Shown one piece after another: positions 33,099 to 42,662 of a stretch of DNA of 64,000 bases. Both the position numbers and the translations under genes were made by a program. Below the pieces are notes generated by a model. That model was not told where the DNA came from, searched no databases, and worked only from the letters and a program-made list of their open reading frames with translations. The DNA comes from Paenibacillus sp. 1781tsa1 (lineage in GTDB: Bacteria; Bacillota; Bacilli; Paenibacillales; Paenibacillaceae): positions 4,588,001-4,652,000 of the forward strand of contig NZ_JAMYWY010000001.1 in the NCBI RefSeq assembly GCF_024159265.1, given 5' to 3'. Numbering within the stretch: the stretch's first letter is position 1; every line of letters starts with the position of its first letter.

Positions 33099-34745
33099 CT
33101 AGCTCAAACGGACAGGCAGACGGCCTGTTGGTTGCAGTCCACCGGTTAACACATGGGACAGTGCCCGGACGACTGCAGGTGTATTCTCATAGGTACACAC
33201 ATAACTTCCCGGCCTCGAAATCTCCAGCAGATCATATGGATTGCGCAGAGCAATGACAATCAGCGAATGATTCTCACTCAGCTTTTCAACCAAATACTGT
33301 TGCCCTTTCGGAAGATGACCTGCAGATGTGTACGTACACACGATAACTTGTTCACTTTCCAACACTTCACCCAATATCCGATCCGCTTCATCATAGGTGG
33401 GCTGAGTTGTAATGTTGTGTTCACGAACTCTGCCTCGCAGTTGCGATAACGCTATACCAAGCGATTCTGTATGGGACCATGGTTCATCCACCTCTGTCCG
33501 CTGCACAACCTCAGGCCAGATGACATGCACGTCCTTCTCTGGGTCCAACGGCAGTAGTCCATCATTATGAACGATGGTAATGCTGCTTGAAGCAATCTTG
33601 AACAGCGTCGATTCGTTTAATTCACTGGGATCACTGGGTTCAGTGGATTCATTGTAATTAACAGGTTCAACATCGATTGCTTCGATCGTTTCACTCGCTT
33701 TGGGCGAATCAAGACCAGTGTCCGGGTACCCGCAGCGCGCTGCCTTCCATGTAATAATACGTTCCAGTGCCTTGTTAATAATATCTTCCGTAATTCGCCC
33801 TGTTCGAACGGCTTGAACAATGGCTTCCACAGCAGCGACCTGATCTTGCAGGGTATGACTCACTAGAATTAGATCTGCTCCTGCCTCTACAGCACGAATG
33901 GCAGCTTCAGCTACCCCATACGGCTTGGATATTGCATGCATTTCTAAACAGTCTGTAATAATAATGCCCTTAAAGCCCATCTCTTCGCGTAACAGACCGG
34001 TTAAAACTTTACGCGACAACGTTGCCGGAATGGGCTCGGGCTCAATTGAAGGGAACATCACATGAGCTGTCATAATAGCATCGACCCCAGCCTCAATCGC
34101 CCGGCGAAACGGTAGCAGCTCCATCTGTTCCAGCCTGTTTCGATCATGAGGTACCGTAACCATACCAAGATGAGAATCCACGGCGGTATCTCCATGTCCC
34201 GGAAAATGTTTGGCGGTAGCAGCAATGCCCTGTGACTGGTATCCCGTGATGGCTGCTACGCCATGAGCGGCCACACTTTCAGCATGTTCACCATACGAAC
34301 GCACACCGATTACCGGATTAAGCGGGTTGTTATTCACGTCAACCACGGGTGCAAGGTTCATATCGATACCGATGCTTTTTAACTCACGCCCCAGAATTTG
34401 GGCACACTCCAGGGTATATTCCGGATTCCCTGTCGCGCCAAGTGCCATATTACCCGGCACTTGAGTCATTCCCTCTTTGTCAATCCGTGCAACCATGCCA
34501 CCTTCTTGGTCCACCGAAATCATGAGTGGTATTGCCCCCGCTTCAGCAGCCATATCTTGCAGTTCGGCGGACAGCCTTGTCAATTGATCTACACTATGCA
34601 CATTGCGCCGGAAATAAATGACGCCCCCAATATGATAGTTACGGATTAAGTGAGTAATCTGTTCATCTGCGTGCTGACCGTGAAATCCACACATCAACAA
34701 TTGGCCTACCTTTTGCTCCAACGTCAGCTCATTCAAGGGTCTCAT
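33099..34745 (-). CDS. nagZ: GH3 beta-N-acetylhexosaminidase NagZ
   Basis: A 548-residue family 3 glycoside hydrolase. The NagZ signature KHFPGHGDTAVDSH lies at 179-192, giving the Asp190-His192 acid/base dyad typical of NagZ, and Asp265 in IIITDCLEMH is the nucleophile. A second alpha/beta domain follows a Glu/Ser/Pro-rich linker (about 355-375). NagZ removes N-acetylglucosamine from muropeptides or chito-oligosaccharides. Unlike B. subtilis NagZ there is no signal peptide, so it should act in the cytosol on imported sugars. It is last in the ABC-YesM-YesN operon, 28 bases after yesN. AGGAGAGG precedes the ATG. Confidence 0.93.
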   Translation of the reverse strand: MRPLNELTLEQKVGQLLMCGFHGQHADEQITHLIRNYHIGGVIYFRRNVHSVDQLTRLSAELQDMAAEAGAIPLMISVDQEGGMVARIDKEGMTQVPGNMALGATGNPEYTLECAQILGRELKSIGIDMNLAPVVDVNNNPLNPVIGVRSYGEHAESVAAHGVAAITGYQSQGIAATAKHFPGHGDTAVDSHLGMVTVPHDRNRLEQMELLPFRRAIEAGVDAIMTAHVMFPSIEPEPIPATLSRKVLTGLLREEMGFKGIIITDCLEMHAISKPYGVAEAAIRAVEAGADLILVSHTLQDQVAAVEAIVQAVRTGRITEDIINKALERIITWKAARCGYPDTGLDSPKASETIEAIDVEPVNYNESTEPSDPSELNESTLFKIASSSITIVHNDGLLPLDPEKDVHVIWPEVVQRTEVDEPWSHTESLGIALSQLRGRVREHNITTQPTYDEADRILGEVLESEQVIVCTYTSAGHLPKGQQYLVEKLSENHSLIVIALRNPYDLLEISRPGSYVCTYENTPAVVRALSHVLTGGLQPTGRLPVRLS

Positions 34746-34773
34746 TCGACCTCTCCTCCCGTTTACCTTGCCA

Positions 34774-36405
34774 CTACGAACCCAGTCGTTTGCTCTGCCT
34801 GTACTCCGAAGGTTTCATGTGGAAGTGTTTATGAAACACCTTGGAGAAGTAACGGCGCTCCTTGAAACCTGTTGCTTCCCCAATCGCTGTAATGCTCCAT
34901 TCGGTTGTACTCAACAACAAAGCAGCACTTTCCATCCGTTTCTGCGTCATGTATTCCACAAAAGTAACACCCATTTGGGTTTTAAATAGTTGGCAGAAGT
35001 ATCCTGGGCTAATTCCGAGCCAATCGGAGACTTCATCTATTCCCAAGTCCTGTTGCAGCCGTGCATCCATATACTCACATGCAGATAGGATCAGTTCCGA
35101 TACGGAGGGACGTGGCTGCGTTTGTTTGCCCTGACAGGCATGGGTAACGACTTCTGCAAGTTCAAGGAGTTCCCTCATGGATACAGCACCTTGCAATGCA
35201 TTCCAATAATTCACTTCGTGCTCTTCAGCGATGGCCTGTACTTCGCGCAGCTCCCGAAGCATGTGTACAAGCATAAACCGAAGATTGGTTTCATCTATTC
35301 TGTTGAAGGATTGTCCTGAATTCCCCATCCGCTGTTTAAGCCGACCCAATACATCGCGCAACCCCTGCTTGTTCCCTTGACGAATCCACCGAGTAACCAG
35401 CTCCAGATCTTCTCTTGTAATCCATGAGTTAGCCCCTTTGGAGGCCGCGTGATCATACGATAAAGTGGTTTCGGGACAACTCGCACTCAGCACCCTGTCT
35501 TCACTCTCCGAATGGGACATCAGTTTTTTTTGACAATGCCGGTATCGCTCCAGAATTTGACTTTCCCGGTTCACGGGCACATCATCCTGAACAACCCTGA
35601 CCTTCACACTTGAATTCAAGGATACGATCGCATTCAATTCGTAACACAGCTGATGGGCCAGTTCCTCTGAGCGACATTTCCACTCACCCGATGCCTCCAG
35701 CAGGATGCACCACTCACCTTTGCGAGTCGAAAGAATCTGACAGTCCCCCGTCATGCTCTCTGCCACTTCCCTAAGTCTGGAACTGACGGTCTCATGCCAT
35801 CGCTCATGCTGAAGCTCGGACCAGCCGATAGAATGGCGAAAATAACCGACCGCATCCACCAGCAGCAACGTATACGGTGCAGCAGTTGTTATGAATTCAG
35901 GAACAGAGGCAGGATAGGCAATTTTCAACGGTGCTTCTCCCCGCAACAGGTCAATCAAATGTTTGTGTCTGATCCAGCTTTCCATCTCTTGGCTGCGATA
36001 CCGTTGCGATTCGTTCTCCATACGTCTCTTCTGGATCTGCCCGGCAAGCTCACGCAGTTTATGTTCCAGATTCAAATAATCGATGGGCTTACATATGTAT
36101 TCATGCACGTTATATTGAATAGCGGTCCGAGCATACTCAAACTGCTGATACCCGGTCAGCAAAATAATTTCACACGTTTCACCCTGCTCTCGCAGCAACC
36201 GAATGAGTTCCAATCCATCCATGGACGGCATCCGAATATCGCATAAGATAATGTCTGGATGACTTTCTGTCACTTTATCCAGTGCTTCTAGGCCACTTCT
36301 CGCTGTACCCGTTACTTCAATGCCCATCTCTTTCCATGGTAAAATGTAATTCAGATTCTCCAGAATCGGCAGCTCATCGTCAACCAGCATTGCAGTCAGA
36401 TTCAT
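34774..36405 (-). CDS. Response regulator with AraC-type DNA-binding domain (YesN family)
   Basis: A 543-residue regulator. The receiver domain (1-120) has Asp9/Asp10, the phosphorylation site Asp56 in ILCDIRMPSMDG, and KPIDY. A long middle region follows, then two AraC helix-turn-helices at the C-terminus (IDEVSDWLGISPGYFCQLFK and ITAIGEATGFKERRYFSKVF). The ATG overlaps the kinase stop by four bases, so the pair is translationally coupled. It probably activates the neighbouring transporter operon. Confidence 0.93.
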   Translation of the reverse strand: MNLTAMLVDDELPILENLNYILPWKEMGIEVTGTARSGLEALDKVTESHPDIILCDIRMPSMDGLELIRLLREQGETCEIILLTGYQQFEYARTAIQYNVHEYICKPIDYLNLEHKLRELAGQIQKRRMENESQRYRSQEMESWIRHKHLIDLLRGEAPLKIAYPASVPEFITTAAPYTLLLVDAVGYFRHSIGWSELQHERWHETVSSRLREVAESMTGDCQILSTRKGEWCILLEASGEWKCRSEELAHQLCYELNAIVSLNSSVKVRVVQDDVPVNRESQILERYRHCQKKLMSHSESEDRVLSASCPETTLSYDHAASKGANSWITREDLELVTRWIRQGNKQGLRDVLGRLKQRMGNSGQSFNRIDETNLRFMLVHMLRELREVQAIAEEHEVNYWNALQGAVSMRELLELAEVVTHACQGKQTQPRPSVSELILSACEYMDARLQQDLGIDEVSDWLGISPGYFCQLFKTQMGVTFVEYMTQKRMESAALLLSTTEWSITAIGEATGFKERRYFSKVFHKHFHMKPSEYRQSKRLGS

Positions 36406-38237
36406 CCGGCTTCCTCCTGCTCATATAATGGAATGATGCATCGAATAACTGTGCCATACCCCGGTGCTGAACATATAAATATGCCATATCCGGCCCCGTA
36501 TTGAATACGAATTCGATCTGCCACACTTCGTAATCCCAATCCCCGACGTTCCGTTATGGACGATAATGATTCCGCCCCTTTCACCAACATGTCTTCCGGC
36601 GGATCTGCTGCCATGTACTCAAATCGTGCGAGCATTTCCTGGGGAATACCGATCCCATTATCCTCAACACATAACACAAGTTGATCCCGTTCTGCATATG
36701 CGCTTATCCGCAGTACACCTGAATAGGCGATTCCCTCAAACCCATGTTGAATGCTATTTTCCACCAGAGGCTGGAGCGTCAGCTTGAGCAGGATTGAACT
36801 GTATAGATGGGGTGGTATGTCAATCTCATAGGTGAACAAATCACTGAACCTGTACTGTTGAATCTCCAGATAACTCTGCAAATGCCTTATTTCCTCACTC
36901 AGCGGAATTTCCTCCTGATCCTGAATGCTGATCCGAAGCATATTGCCCAACCTGGTCACCATCTCGCTTACTTTGCGGCCCTCTCCGCGCAATGCCAATC
37001 CATTGATCGATTCCAATGTGTTGAACAGGAAATGAGGTTTGATCTGGGCTTGTAGCACACGTAGTTCCGCTTGGGCCTTTTGCTCCTGCTCTGCCCGAAC
37101 ACGACGGAATAATCCCCCAATACGATCCAATAGCTCATTGAACCCTTGCGCAAGCAGTTGCATTTCGTCAAAGCCTTTTCCTTCGACCCTCGCATTAAAA
37201 TCACCATCATCAACTCGGCGCATAAATCTTACAAGTACAGCAATGTTGCCCGTAATGCGATTCATGAAAAAAAGATTGAAGATCATCGCTGCGAGCAGGC
37301 AGAACAGAATAATGATGACAGACCAACCTGCAAAAGCATTTGTTTCCGCAGATAAGGCTTCCCATGAAGTCACACTGACGAGACTCCAATTATAGTTCTT
37401 CAGATGATATTGCGAAATGATGCTCTCCTTGCCGTCAAAGACCATTCTGACGCTGCTAAAGCCGGGACCGTAACTGCCCGATTCAGCACCAAGGTTTTGC
37501 ATGTTCTCACCGTTATAACGCCCTGCAGGATCATAGACGATCAGCCCTTCTTCGTTAATTAACAGGAATGATGTATCCTGTGCCGAATCACTGATTTGCA
37601 GGTGACGGAAGATCCGGTCGATCTCTCCTTTTTTGATCTGAACAACAAGCACGCCAATATTTTGAAAATAACTGAGTTCCTTGACCAGCCTGATCTGAGT
37701 GAAGACAGGTTCTACCCCGGTCAATTCGGGATACTCCAGAGGTGCGAGCCATTTGGGCACGCCATTAAGTTGCTGAATTTCGTTGAATAAGGGATGCACT
37801 TTAAATTGCTGAAAAGGAAGGGCTTGAAAATTTTCTTTGGTGAAAATGGAGACAATCTGGTTGTTCTCGGAAGAACGTAAATCATATAAAAAGGCATAAC
37901 TGATGAACGGATAATTATATAGAAGGGAACGGAAATTGCGCTGGCTGGCATTCAGGGATAATTGATTACCGGTGCCCAGATCCTGCTTGGTCGGATCTTT
38001 GGCGTTCAATGCCATCTGGAAAACAGATGTCGCTATCCCGTTGTCGGTAACATTATTAATCTGCTGAAATACATTCTCGATATTGTAACTAATAGCCTGA
38101 AGCGCATATTCGGCCTGTTGATTGTATTTTTTCTCAATCGTATGTGATGTGACCAGAAACATGCCAATGCCCAGCGCACACATCGGTACAATGATCAGCA
38201 GTAGAAATGCCAAGGCCAGCTTCATTCGCAAGTTCAT
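36402..38237 (-). CDS. Sensor histidine kinase, YesM family
   Basis: A 611-residue kinase: a membrane helix at about 8-28, a large extracytoplasmic sensor domain (30-300), a second helix at about 303-325, a HAMP domain (326-378), the His_kinase domain with the phosphorylated His402 in QIKPHFLFNTLES, and an ATP-binding domain with QPLVENSIQHGFEG and VEDNGIGIP. The extracellular domain suggests direct sensing or sensing through the sugar-binding protein. GGGAG is eight bases from the ATG. It follows the permease gene by 32 bases. Confidence 0.93.
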   Translation of the reverse strand: MNLRMKLALAFLLLIIVPMCALGIGMFLVTSHTIEKKYNQQAEYALQAISYNIENVFQQINNVTDNGIATSVFQMALNAKDPTKQDLGTGNQLSLNASQRNFRSLLYNYPFISYAFLYDLRSSENNQIVSIFTKENFQALPFQQFKVHPLFNEIQQLNGVPKWLAPLEYPELTGVEPVFTQIRLVKELSYFQNIGVLVVQIKKGEIDRIFRHLQISDSAQDTSFLLINEEGLIVYDPAGRYNGENMQNLGAESGSYGPGFSSVRMVFDGKESIISQYHLKNYNWSLVSVTSWEALSAETNAFAGWSVIIILFCLLAAMIFNLFFMNRITGNIAVLVRFMRRVDDGDFNARVEGKGFDEMQLLAQGFNELLDRIGGLFRRVRAEQEQKAQAELRVLQAQIKPHFLFNTLESINGLALRGEGRKVSEMVTRLGNMLRISIQDQEEIPLSEEIRHLQSYLEIQQYRFSDLFTYEIDIPPHLYSSILLKLTLQPLVENSIQHGFEGIAYSGVLRISAYAERDQLVLCVEDNGIGIPQEMLARFEYMAADPPEDMLVKGAESLSSITERRGLGLRSVADRIRIQYGAGYGIFICSAPGYGTVIRCIIPLYEQEEAG

Positions 38238-38269
38238 ATCCCGTTCTCCCTATTCACTGGTTCATGGTA

Positions 38270-39100
38270 TTAACCTTTGACACCACCTGCAGTTACTCCT
38301 TCTATAATTTTCTCCTGAAGTATAGCGTAGATCACAAGTACAGGTACAACACTGTATACAATACCTGCCGACATCTGAGCATAGTTCATCTGATATTGAT
38401 CCCGAAACTGGACCATGCCCACGGGCAGCGTGCGCAATTTATCGGTGGATAAGAAATAGTTGGCGAGTAAAAATTCGTTCCAGTTGCCGAGGAAATTAAC
38501 GATAAAAACGGTAACAATAGCCGGAACCGTAAGAGGTATCACTATTTTAGCAAAGATACCCGGGGCCCTCAAGCCGTCCATAACCGCCGCTTCCTCAATT
38601 TCACCAGGCAGAGATCGCATAAAAGCCGCCAGTATAATAATGGTAAAGGGGATCGCATTGGCCACATAGGGCACGATCAATGCCAGATGTGTATCCAATA
38701 TGCCCATTTTGCGAACAAGCAGATAGATCGGCAGCATAAGTGCATTGTTGGGAATAAGCATACCCGCCAGAATCAGGCTGTATAGAAACAGACTCCATTT
38801 TCGGTGTCTCATCCGGGTTACGGCAAAAGCAAACATGGCACCGAGCACAATTGTGCACGCCGAAGACAGAATTGAAATGTATAGGCTGTTCCAGAAATAC
38901 GTGCCAATCTTTGCATTCACCCATGCCTCTACATAATTGTTAAACTCCCATGTTGTCGGCAGACCGAATGGATTCAAGGCGATCTCATTGTTATCCTGCT
39001 TAAAGGACGAGAAAATCACAAATAAAAAGGGAAACAAAATCGCGATTAAATACAACATTAACAACACATGAGGTATACTACTTTTTATGTTTTTCGCCAT
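38270..39100 (-). CDS. Sugar ABC transporter permease, MalG-type
   Basis: A 276-residue membrane protein with six helices and the EAA loop EIEEAAVMDGLRAPGIFAKIVIPL. It is the second permease of a carbohydrate importer (CUT1 type). The ATG at 39100 overlaps the stop of the first permease gene by one base (TGATG), a sign of coupled translation. No ATPase gene is in the cluster; a shared MsmX-like ATPase elsewhere is expected. Confidence 0.92.
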   Translation of the reverse strand: MAKNIKSSIPHVLLMLYLIAILFPFLFVIFSSFKQDNNEIALNPFGLPTTWEFNNYVEAWVNAKIGTYFWNSLYISILSSACTIVLGAMFAFAVTRMRHRKWSLFLYSLILAGMLIPNNALMLPIYLLVRKMGILDTHLALIVPYVANAIPFTIIILAAFMRSLPGEIEEAAVMDGLRAPGIFAKIVIPLTVPAIVTVFIVNFLGNWNEFLLANYFLSTDKLRTLPVGMVQFRDQYQMNYAQMSAGIVYSVVPVLVIYAILQEKIIEGVTAGGVKG

Positions 39101-39984
39101 CAATATTCCACCTTCTCGCTCTTTCTCGCCACCAGCAGTTGATACACCGCAGTAAGCACAAGCGTCAGAGCAAAAATCAGTACCGCAATGGTATTGCCAT
39201 AACCATATTTGAAATTGGTAATCGCATATTTGATCATGTATGTCGCCAGAACCTCGGTGGACCCGGCGGGCCCACCTTTGGTCATAACAATCACGATGTC
39301 AGCTGCTTTCATAGCACCTGCAATGGACAACATGATAACGACGGAAATGATCGGGCGAATCAGCGGCAACGTTATCCGCATTGCACGTTGTACCGCCGTT
39401 GCGCCATCAATTGCAGCTGCTTCATCCAAATCACGGGGAATCGCCAGTATGGCCGCCAGCACCATGACAATGTAAAATCCTGTCCACTGCCAAGCATTAG
39501 TCACCAAAATGGACAACATGGCGAATCGGTTATCTGATAACCAGTAGATTGGATCAATGCCCAGCACATGAAGCATTTTGTTTAATAATCCGATATTGGG
39601 CTCATAGATGAATCCCCATAAGATACCGATAACGGCTGTCGACATAATGGATGGTAAAAAAACAGCTGTTTTATACAGACCTTTCAGCCTTTTCACATTG
39701 GCGATCAGAAGCGAAAACAGGACGATTAGAGGTACCTGAATCAGTACTGAAAATCCGATGAAAAAGCCGTTATTCCGTGTGGAAATCCAAAATCGTTCAT
39801 CAGTCAGTGCCTTCACATAGTTGGATAAACCCACAAAACGTGGCTCAGCGGATACCCCATTCCAACTCGTCAGACTGTAATATAAGGAGCTGCCAATAGG
39901 ATATAGAAAGAACATTACAAATAGAATTAGGGCCGGCATTACAAACAGCGTATAGATTAACGGGCTGCGGAGTGAAGTATTCAT
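39100..39984 (-). CDS. Sugar ABC transporter permease, MalF-type
   Basis: A 294-residue protein with six membrane helices, starting with a hydrophobic N-terminal helix, and an EAA loop IPRDLDEAAAIDGATAVQRAMRITLPL. It pairs with the following permease. AAGGAGG lies before the ATG. It is 51 bases downstream of the binding-protein gene. Confidence 0.92.
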   Translation of the reverse strand: MNTSLRSPLIYTLFVMPALILFVMFFLYPIGSSLYYSLTSWNGVSAEPRFVGLSNYVKALTDERFWISTRNNGFFIGFSVLIQVPLIVLFSLLIANVKRLKGLYKTAVFLPSIMSTAVIGILWGFIYEPNIGLLNKMLHVLGIDPIYWLSDNRFAMLSILVTNAWQWTGFYIVMVLAAILAIPRDLDEAAAIDGATAVQRAMRITLPLIRPIISVVIMLSIAGAMKAADIVIVMTKGGPAGSTEVLATYMIKYAITNFKYGYGNTIAVLIFALTLVLTAVYQLLVARKSEKVEY

Positions 39985-40035
39985 GGTCAGCCTCCTTCAG
40001 TCACTTCAACGATCGCATTTTCAACTTGAATTGGT

Positions 40036-41403
40036 TTATTCCACTGAAGCGTTTGCTTCTTCCTGTACCTTTTGCAGCTCTTCTGCCATCTTCTCTGGCG
40101 TGGTCTGCCCACCAATCAACTTCTGAATTTGCAGATTGCTGATCTCTGTCGTCACATCAGCCTGAACGAGTGCATCAAATGCCGGGAACGACGTCTTGGA
40201 CGCATTAAGCACGGCCACAATTTCTTTCATCAGATCATCGGTAATGCTATCGGTTAACACTTTCTCATCCAGCTTCATGGCAGGCAACACACCATCTTCC
40301 ACAAGGCCGCGAACCTGCATGTCTTCATTGTAGAAATTTTTGATAAAAGCTTTAACGGCTTCCAGCTTCTGCGGATCATCCGCCACGGCTGCCGAGAATC
40401 CATATCCATTGTTCACATCCCGCATCAAGGACGTCTGATCACCTGCTCCGTTCTCTACCGGAGGCATATTAAAGAATCCAACCTTGCCAATGAGCGATTC
40501 ACCGCTCTGGCCTTCCTTGAATACAGATGATTTCCATGTTCCGTCATACATTAATACCGCTTCTCCGCTGGTAAATTGCGTGGTGTATTCGGCATACTCG
40601 AAGCCCAGCTCACCTTTTTTGAAATAACCCTTATCAACCCATTCCTTATGTTTGGCAAAACCTTGAACAACACCCGGGTCGGTCCACTTCGCTTCACCTG
40701 TTGCAAACTTTGCGGTAATCTCCGGTCCGGCATACCGGGACCATAGATGGTTGGTTAACATGAGTGGTACCCAGCCCGCCTTGGATGCGGAAGCAAGCGG
40801 TACTTTGCCATCAGCCTTGATCTCGGCCAGTATATTGTCCAGTTCAGCCATGGTAGTTGGGGCTTTCCATCCTTTTTGTTCAAAGTACTCTTTGTTATAG
40901 AAAAAACCTTCGCCCGAACCGCCAATCGGCAGTCCATATACTTTGCCTTCATACGTAAACGGTTCAAGGGATGTAAACTGGTCCTGAATGCCCAGCTCTT
41001 GCAGGATCGGAGTCAGATCAAGCAGCATACCTTCCTTGGCATACACTTTGGAATCCGGGCTGCCGAATAGTTCAAATATGTCCGGCGGGTTGCCTGCCGC
41101 CATCTCCCCACGAAGCTTCTCCTTGCGATTCACATCGGATTCGACGCCATCCAGCGTAAAGGTCAGATTGGGTATCTCACCCTCCACTTTGTCCACAACA
41201 TCCTGCAGAATGGCCAATCTTTTCTGTTTGTCAGCCCCCACCTGCGTGTGGCGAAGAAGCATCTCCACCGGTTCCTTACTTGTCTCCTCCACAGGTGTAT
41301 TGCCTGCGCCCTGCTGTGGCTCGTTACTTGAGCCTGCACATCCCGCCAAAGTCCATGAAGTAATAAGTAATAATGAAAGCAGCAATGTCATTCTTTTTTT
41401 CAT
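40036..41403 (-). CDS. Sugar ABC transporter substrate-binding lipoprotein
   Basis: A 455-residue CUT1-type solute-binding protein. The lipoprotein signal MKKRMTLLLSLLLITSWTLA ends before GCAGSS. The mature part has typical family features (GNPPDIFELFGS, GKVYGLPIGGSGEGFFYNKEYF, FTSGEAVLMYDGTW). The ligand is not known; the nagZ gene in the operon points to an amino-sugar oligosaccharide. The start at 41403 has AGGAGGG nine bases in front; an open frame to 41433 lacks support. First gene of the six-gene operon. Confidence 0.92.
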   Translation of the reverse strand: MKKRMTLLLSLLLITSWTLAGCAGSSNEPQQGAGNTPVEETSKEPVEMLLRHTQVGADKQKRLAILQDVVDKVEGEIPNLTFTLDGVESDVNRKEKLRGEMAAGNPPDIFELFGSPDSKVYAKEGMLLDLTPILQELGIQDQFTSLEPFTYEGKVYGLPIGGSGEGFFYNKEYFEQKGWKAPTTMAELDNILAEIKADGKVPLASASKAGWVPLMLTNHLWSRYAGPEITAKFATGEAKWTDPGVVQGFAKHKEWVDKGYFKKGELGFEYAEYTTQFTSGEAVLMYDGTWKSSVFKEGQSGESLIGKVGFFNMPPVENGAGDQTSLMRDVNNGYGFSAAVADDPQKLEAVKAFIKNFYNEDMQVRGLVEDGVLPAMKLDEKVLTDSITDDLMKEIVAVLNASKTSFPAFDALVQADVTTEISNLQIQKLIGGQTTPEKMAEELQKVQEEANASVE

Positions 41404-41521
41404 CGGGTTGACCCTCCTCAAGATATTGAGCATTTGGCTTTACACTCTGATTATAAAAAGCCGGAGCTTACATCGTAAGGATGACAATTCATCAATGGAG
41501 GGATAAAATCCTTCACTGGAC

Positions 41522-41558
41522 AAAAAACAGCCCCTGCGAAGTGTATTCGCAAGGGCTG
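41522..41558 (-). terminator. Terminator after pflA, upstream of the sugar operon
   Basis: CAGCCCCTGCGAA pairs with TTCGCAAGGGCTG (one mismatch) around a five-base loop; a run of six T residues follows on the minus strand. Repeat copy R2 lies between pflA and this terminator. Confidence 0.85.
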
Positions 41559-41590
41559 CTTGGTTGGTATATACGTTGAACCTAAGAATA

Positions 41591-41779
41591 TTTACACTTG
41601 CCACTTCGATGACAGAACAACCTTCTGATCGCTGTTATCCCCCGATTTTTTTAATCCACTTTTACAAAGGTGAAAATCTGGGGATAGCATATGCTTCCGA
41701 TGTAGCTTTCTTTTAGAAAGCTTTTAGGCGAACGTTCCGCTTCTTCAGCTTATTTCTGTCCTCTTCGTTCTCGTGTAAA
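41591..41779. repeat. Dispersed structured repeat, copy R2 (downstream of pflA)
   Basis: The ends TTTACAC (41591-41597) and GTGTAAA (41773-41779) are complementary. Inside are ACAGAACAACCTTC, GATCGCTGTTATCCCCC pairing with GGGGATAGC, a hairpin AGCTTTCTTTTAGAAAGCT and CGAACGTTCCGCTTCTTCAG. It belongs to the family of R1, R3 and R4 and has the same orientation. Confidence 0.8.
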
Positions 41780-41820
41780 TGGTTAGTTCAAATTATATAC
41801 ATCCTGCATATAAAGGTAGA

Positions 41821-42573
41821 TTATTTACCGGAACAAGCCATGCCAGCCGTTTCCTGGCGTCCTTGTTCGATTAGGCGATACGCCCGCTCCACTTCTTCTT
41901 CACTTGGTGAAGGAACGCCATCCAGTGGATATACTTTGCCGAGCGCTTCCCATTTGTAGATCCCCATCTGATGGTATGGAAGAATTTCGAACTTCTCGAC
42001 GCCATTTAACGTTCCAATAAACCGTCCGAGGTTAAGCAGATCCTCTTCCTCGTTATGAATGCCAGGCACATACACGTGGCGTATCCACATTTTCCGACCT
42101 TGCTCCGATAACCACTTGGCCGTTTTCAACGTTCTCTCGTTGGATTTGCCTGTCAACTTGATATGTTTCTCGTCATCAATATGCTTGAGATCCAGCAGAA
42201 CCAGGTCTGTGTGATCCAACAAATCGTGGATCCGTTCCGGTTCGTTAAATCCGTTGCTGTCCAGTGTCGTATGCAATCCCCAGCGCCGTTTCACTTCTTT
42301 GAAGATTTCGCCTACAAAGTGGGCCTGTAACGTTGGTTCTCCGCCAGATATCGTGAGTCCGCCTCCGGAGCTGCGGTAATAGGATAGATATGGCTCAATT
42401 TCAACCAGTACCTCCTCCAGCGTCATTTCTTTTCCACCATCCAGTGCCCATGTATCAGGGTTGTGGCAATACTGACATTTCAGTAGACATCCTTGCATAA
42501 AAAGCACAAAGCGGATGCCTGGGCCGTCAACCGTCCCGAAAGTTTCGAGTGAATGAATATGTCCTTTAACCAT
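41821..42573 (-). CDS. pflA: Pyruvate formate-lyase activating enzyme, radical SAM
   Basis: A 250-residue radical SAM enzyme that generates the glycyl radical on PflB. The [4Fe-4S] motif is CLLKCQYC (Cys29, Cys33, Cys36); also seen are TFGTVDGPGIRFV, GGGLTISGGEPTLQ and YHQMGIYKWEALG. It acts in the cytosol under anaerobiosis. The ATG at 42573 has GGAAGAGG in front. It lies 89 bases after pflB and must share its FNR-controlled promoter. Confidence 0.96.
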   Translation of the reverse strand: MVKGHIHSLETFGTVDGPGIRFVLFMQGCLLKCQYCHNPDTWALDGGKEMTLEEVLVEIEPYLSYYRSSGGGLTISGGEPTLQAHFVGEIFKEVKRRWGLHTTLDSNGFNEPERIHDLLDHTDLVLLDLKHIDDEKHIKLTGKSNERTLKTAKWLSEQGRKMWIRHVYVPGIHNEEEDLLNLGRFIGTLNGVEKFEILPYHQMGIYKWEALGKVYPLDGVPSPSEEEVERAYRLIEQGRQETAGMACSGK

Positions 42574-42662
42574 GCTGCCTCTTCCTTTCTGTATCCGCAT
42601 CCGCTGTGCGTTTAATATGAGTTGGAATGCCCTGCTCTAGCGGTCTTCTACTTACATATCAC

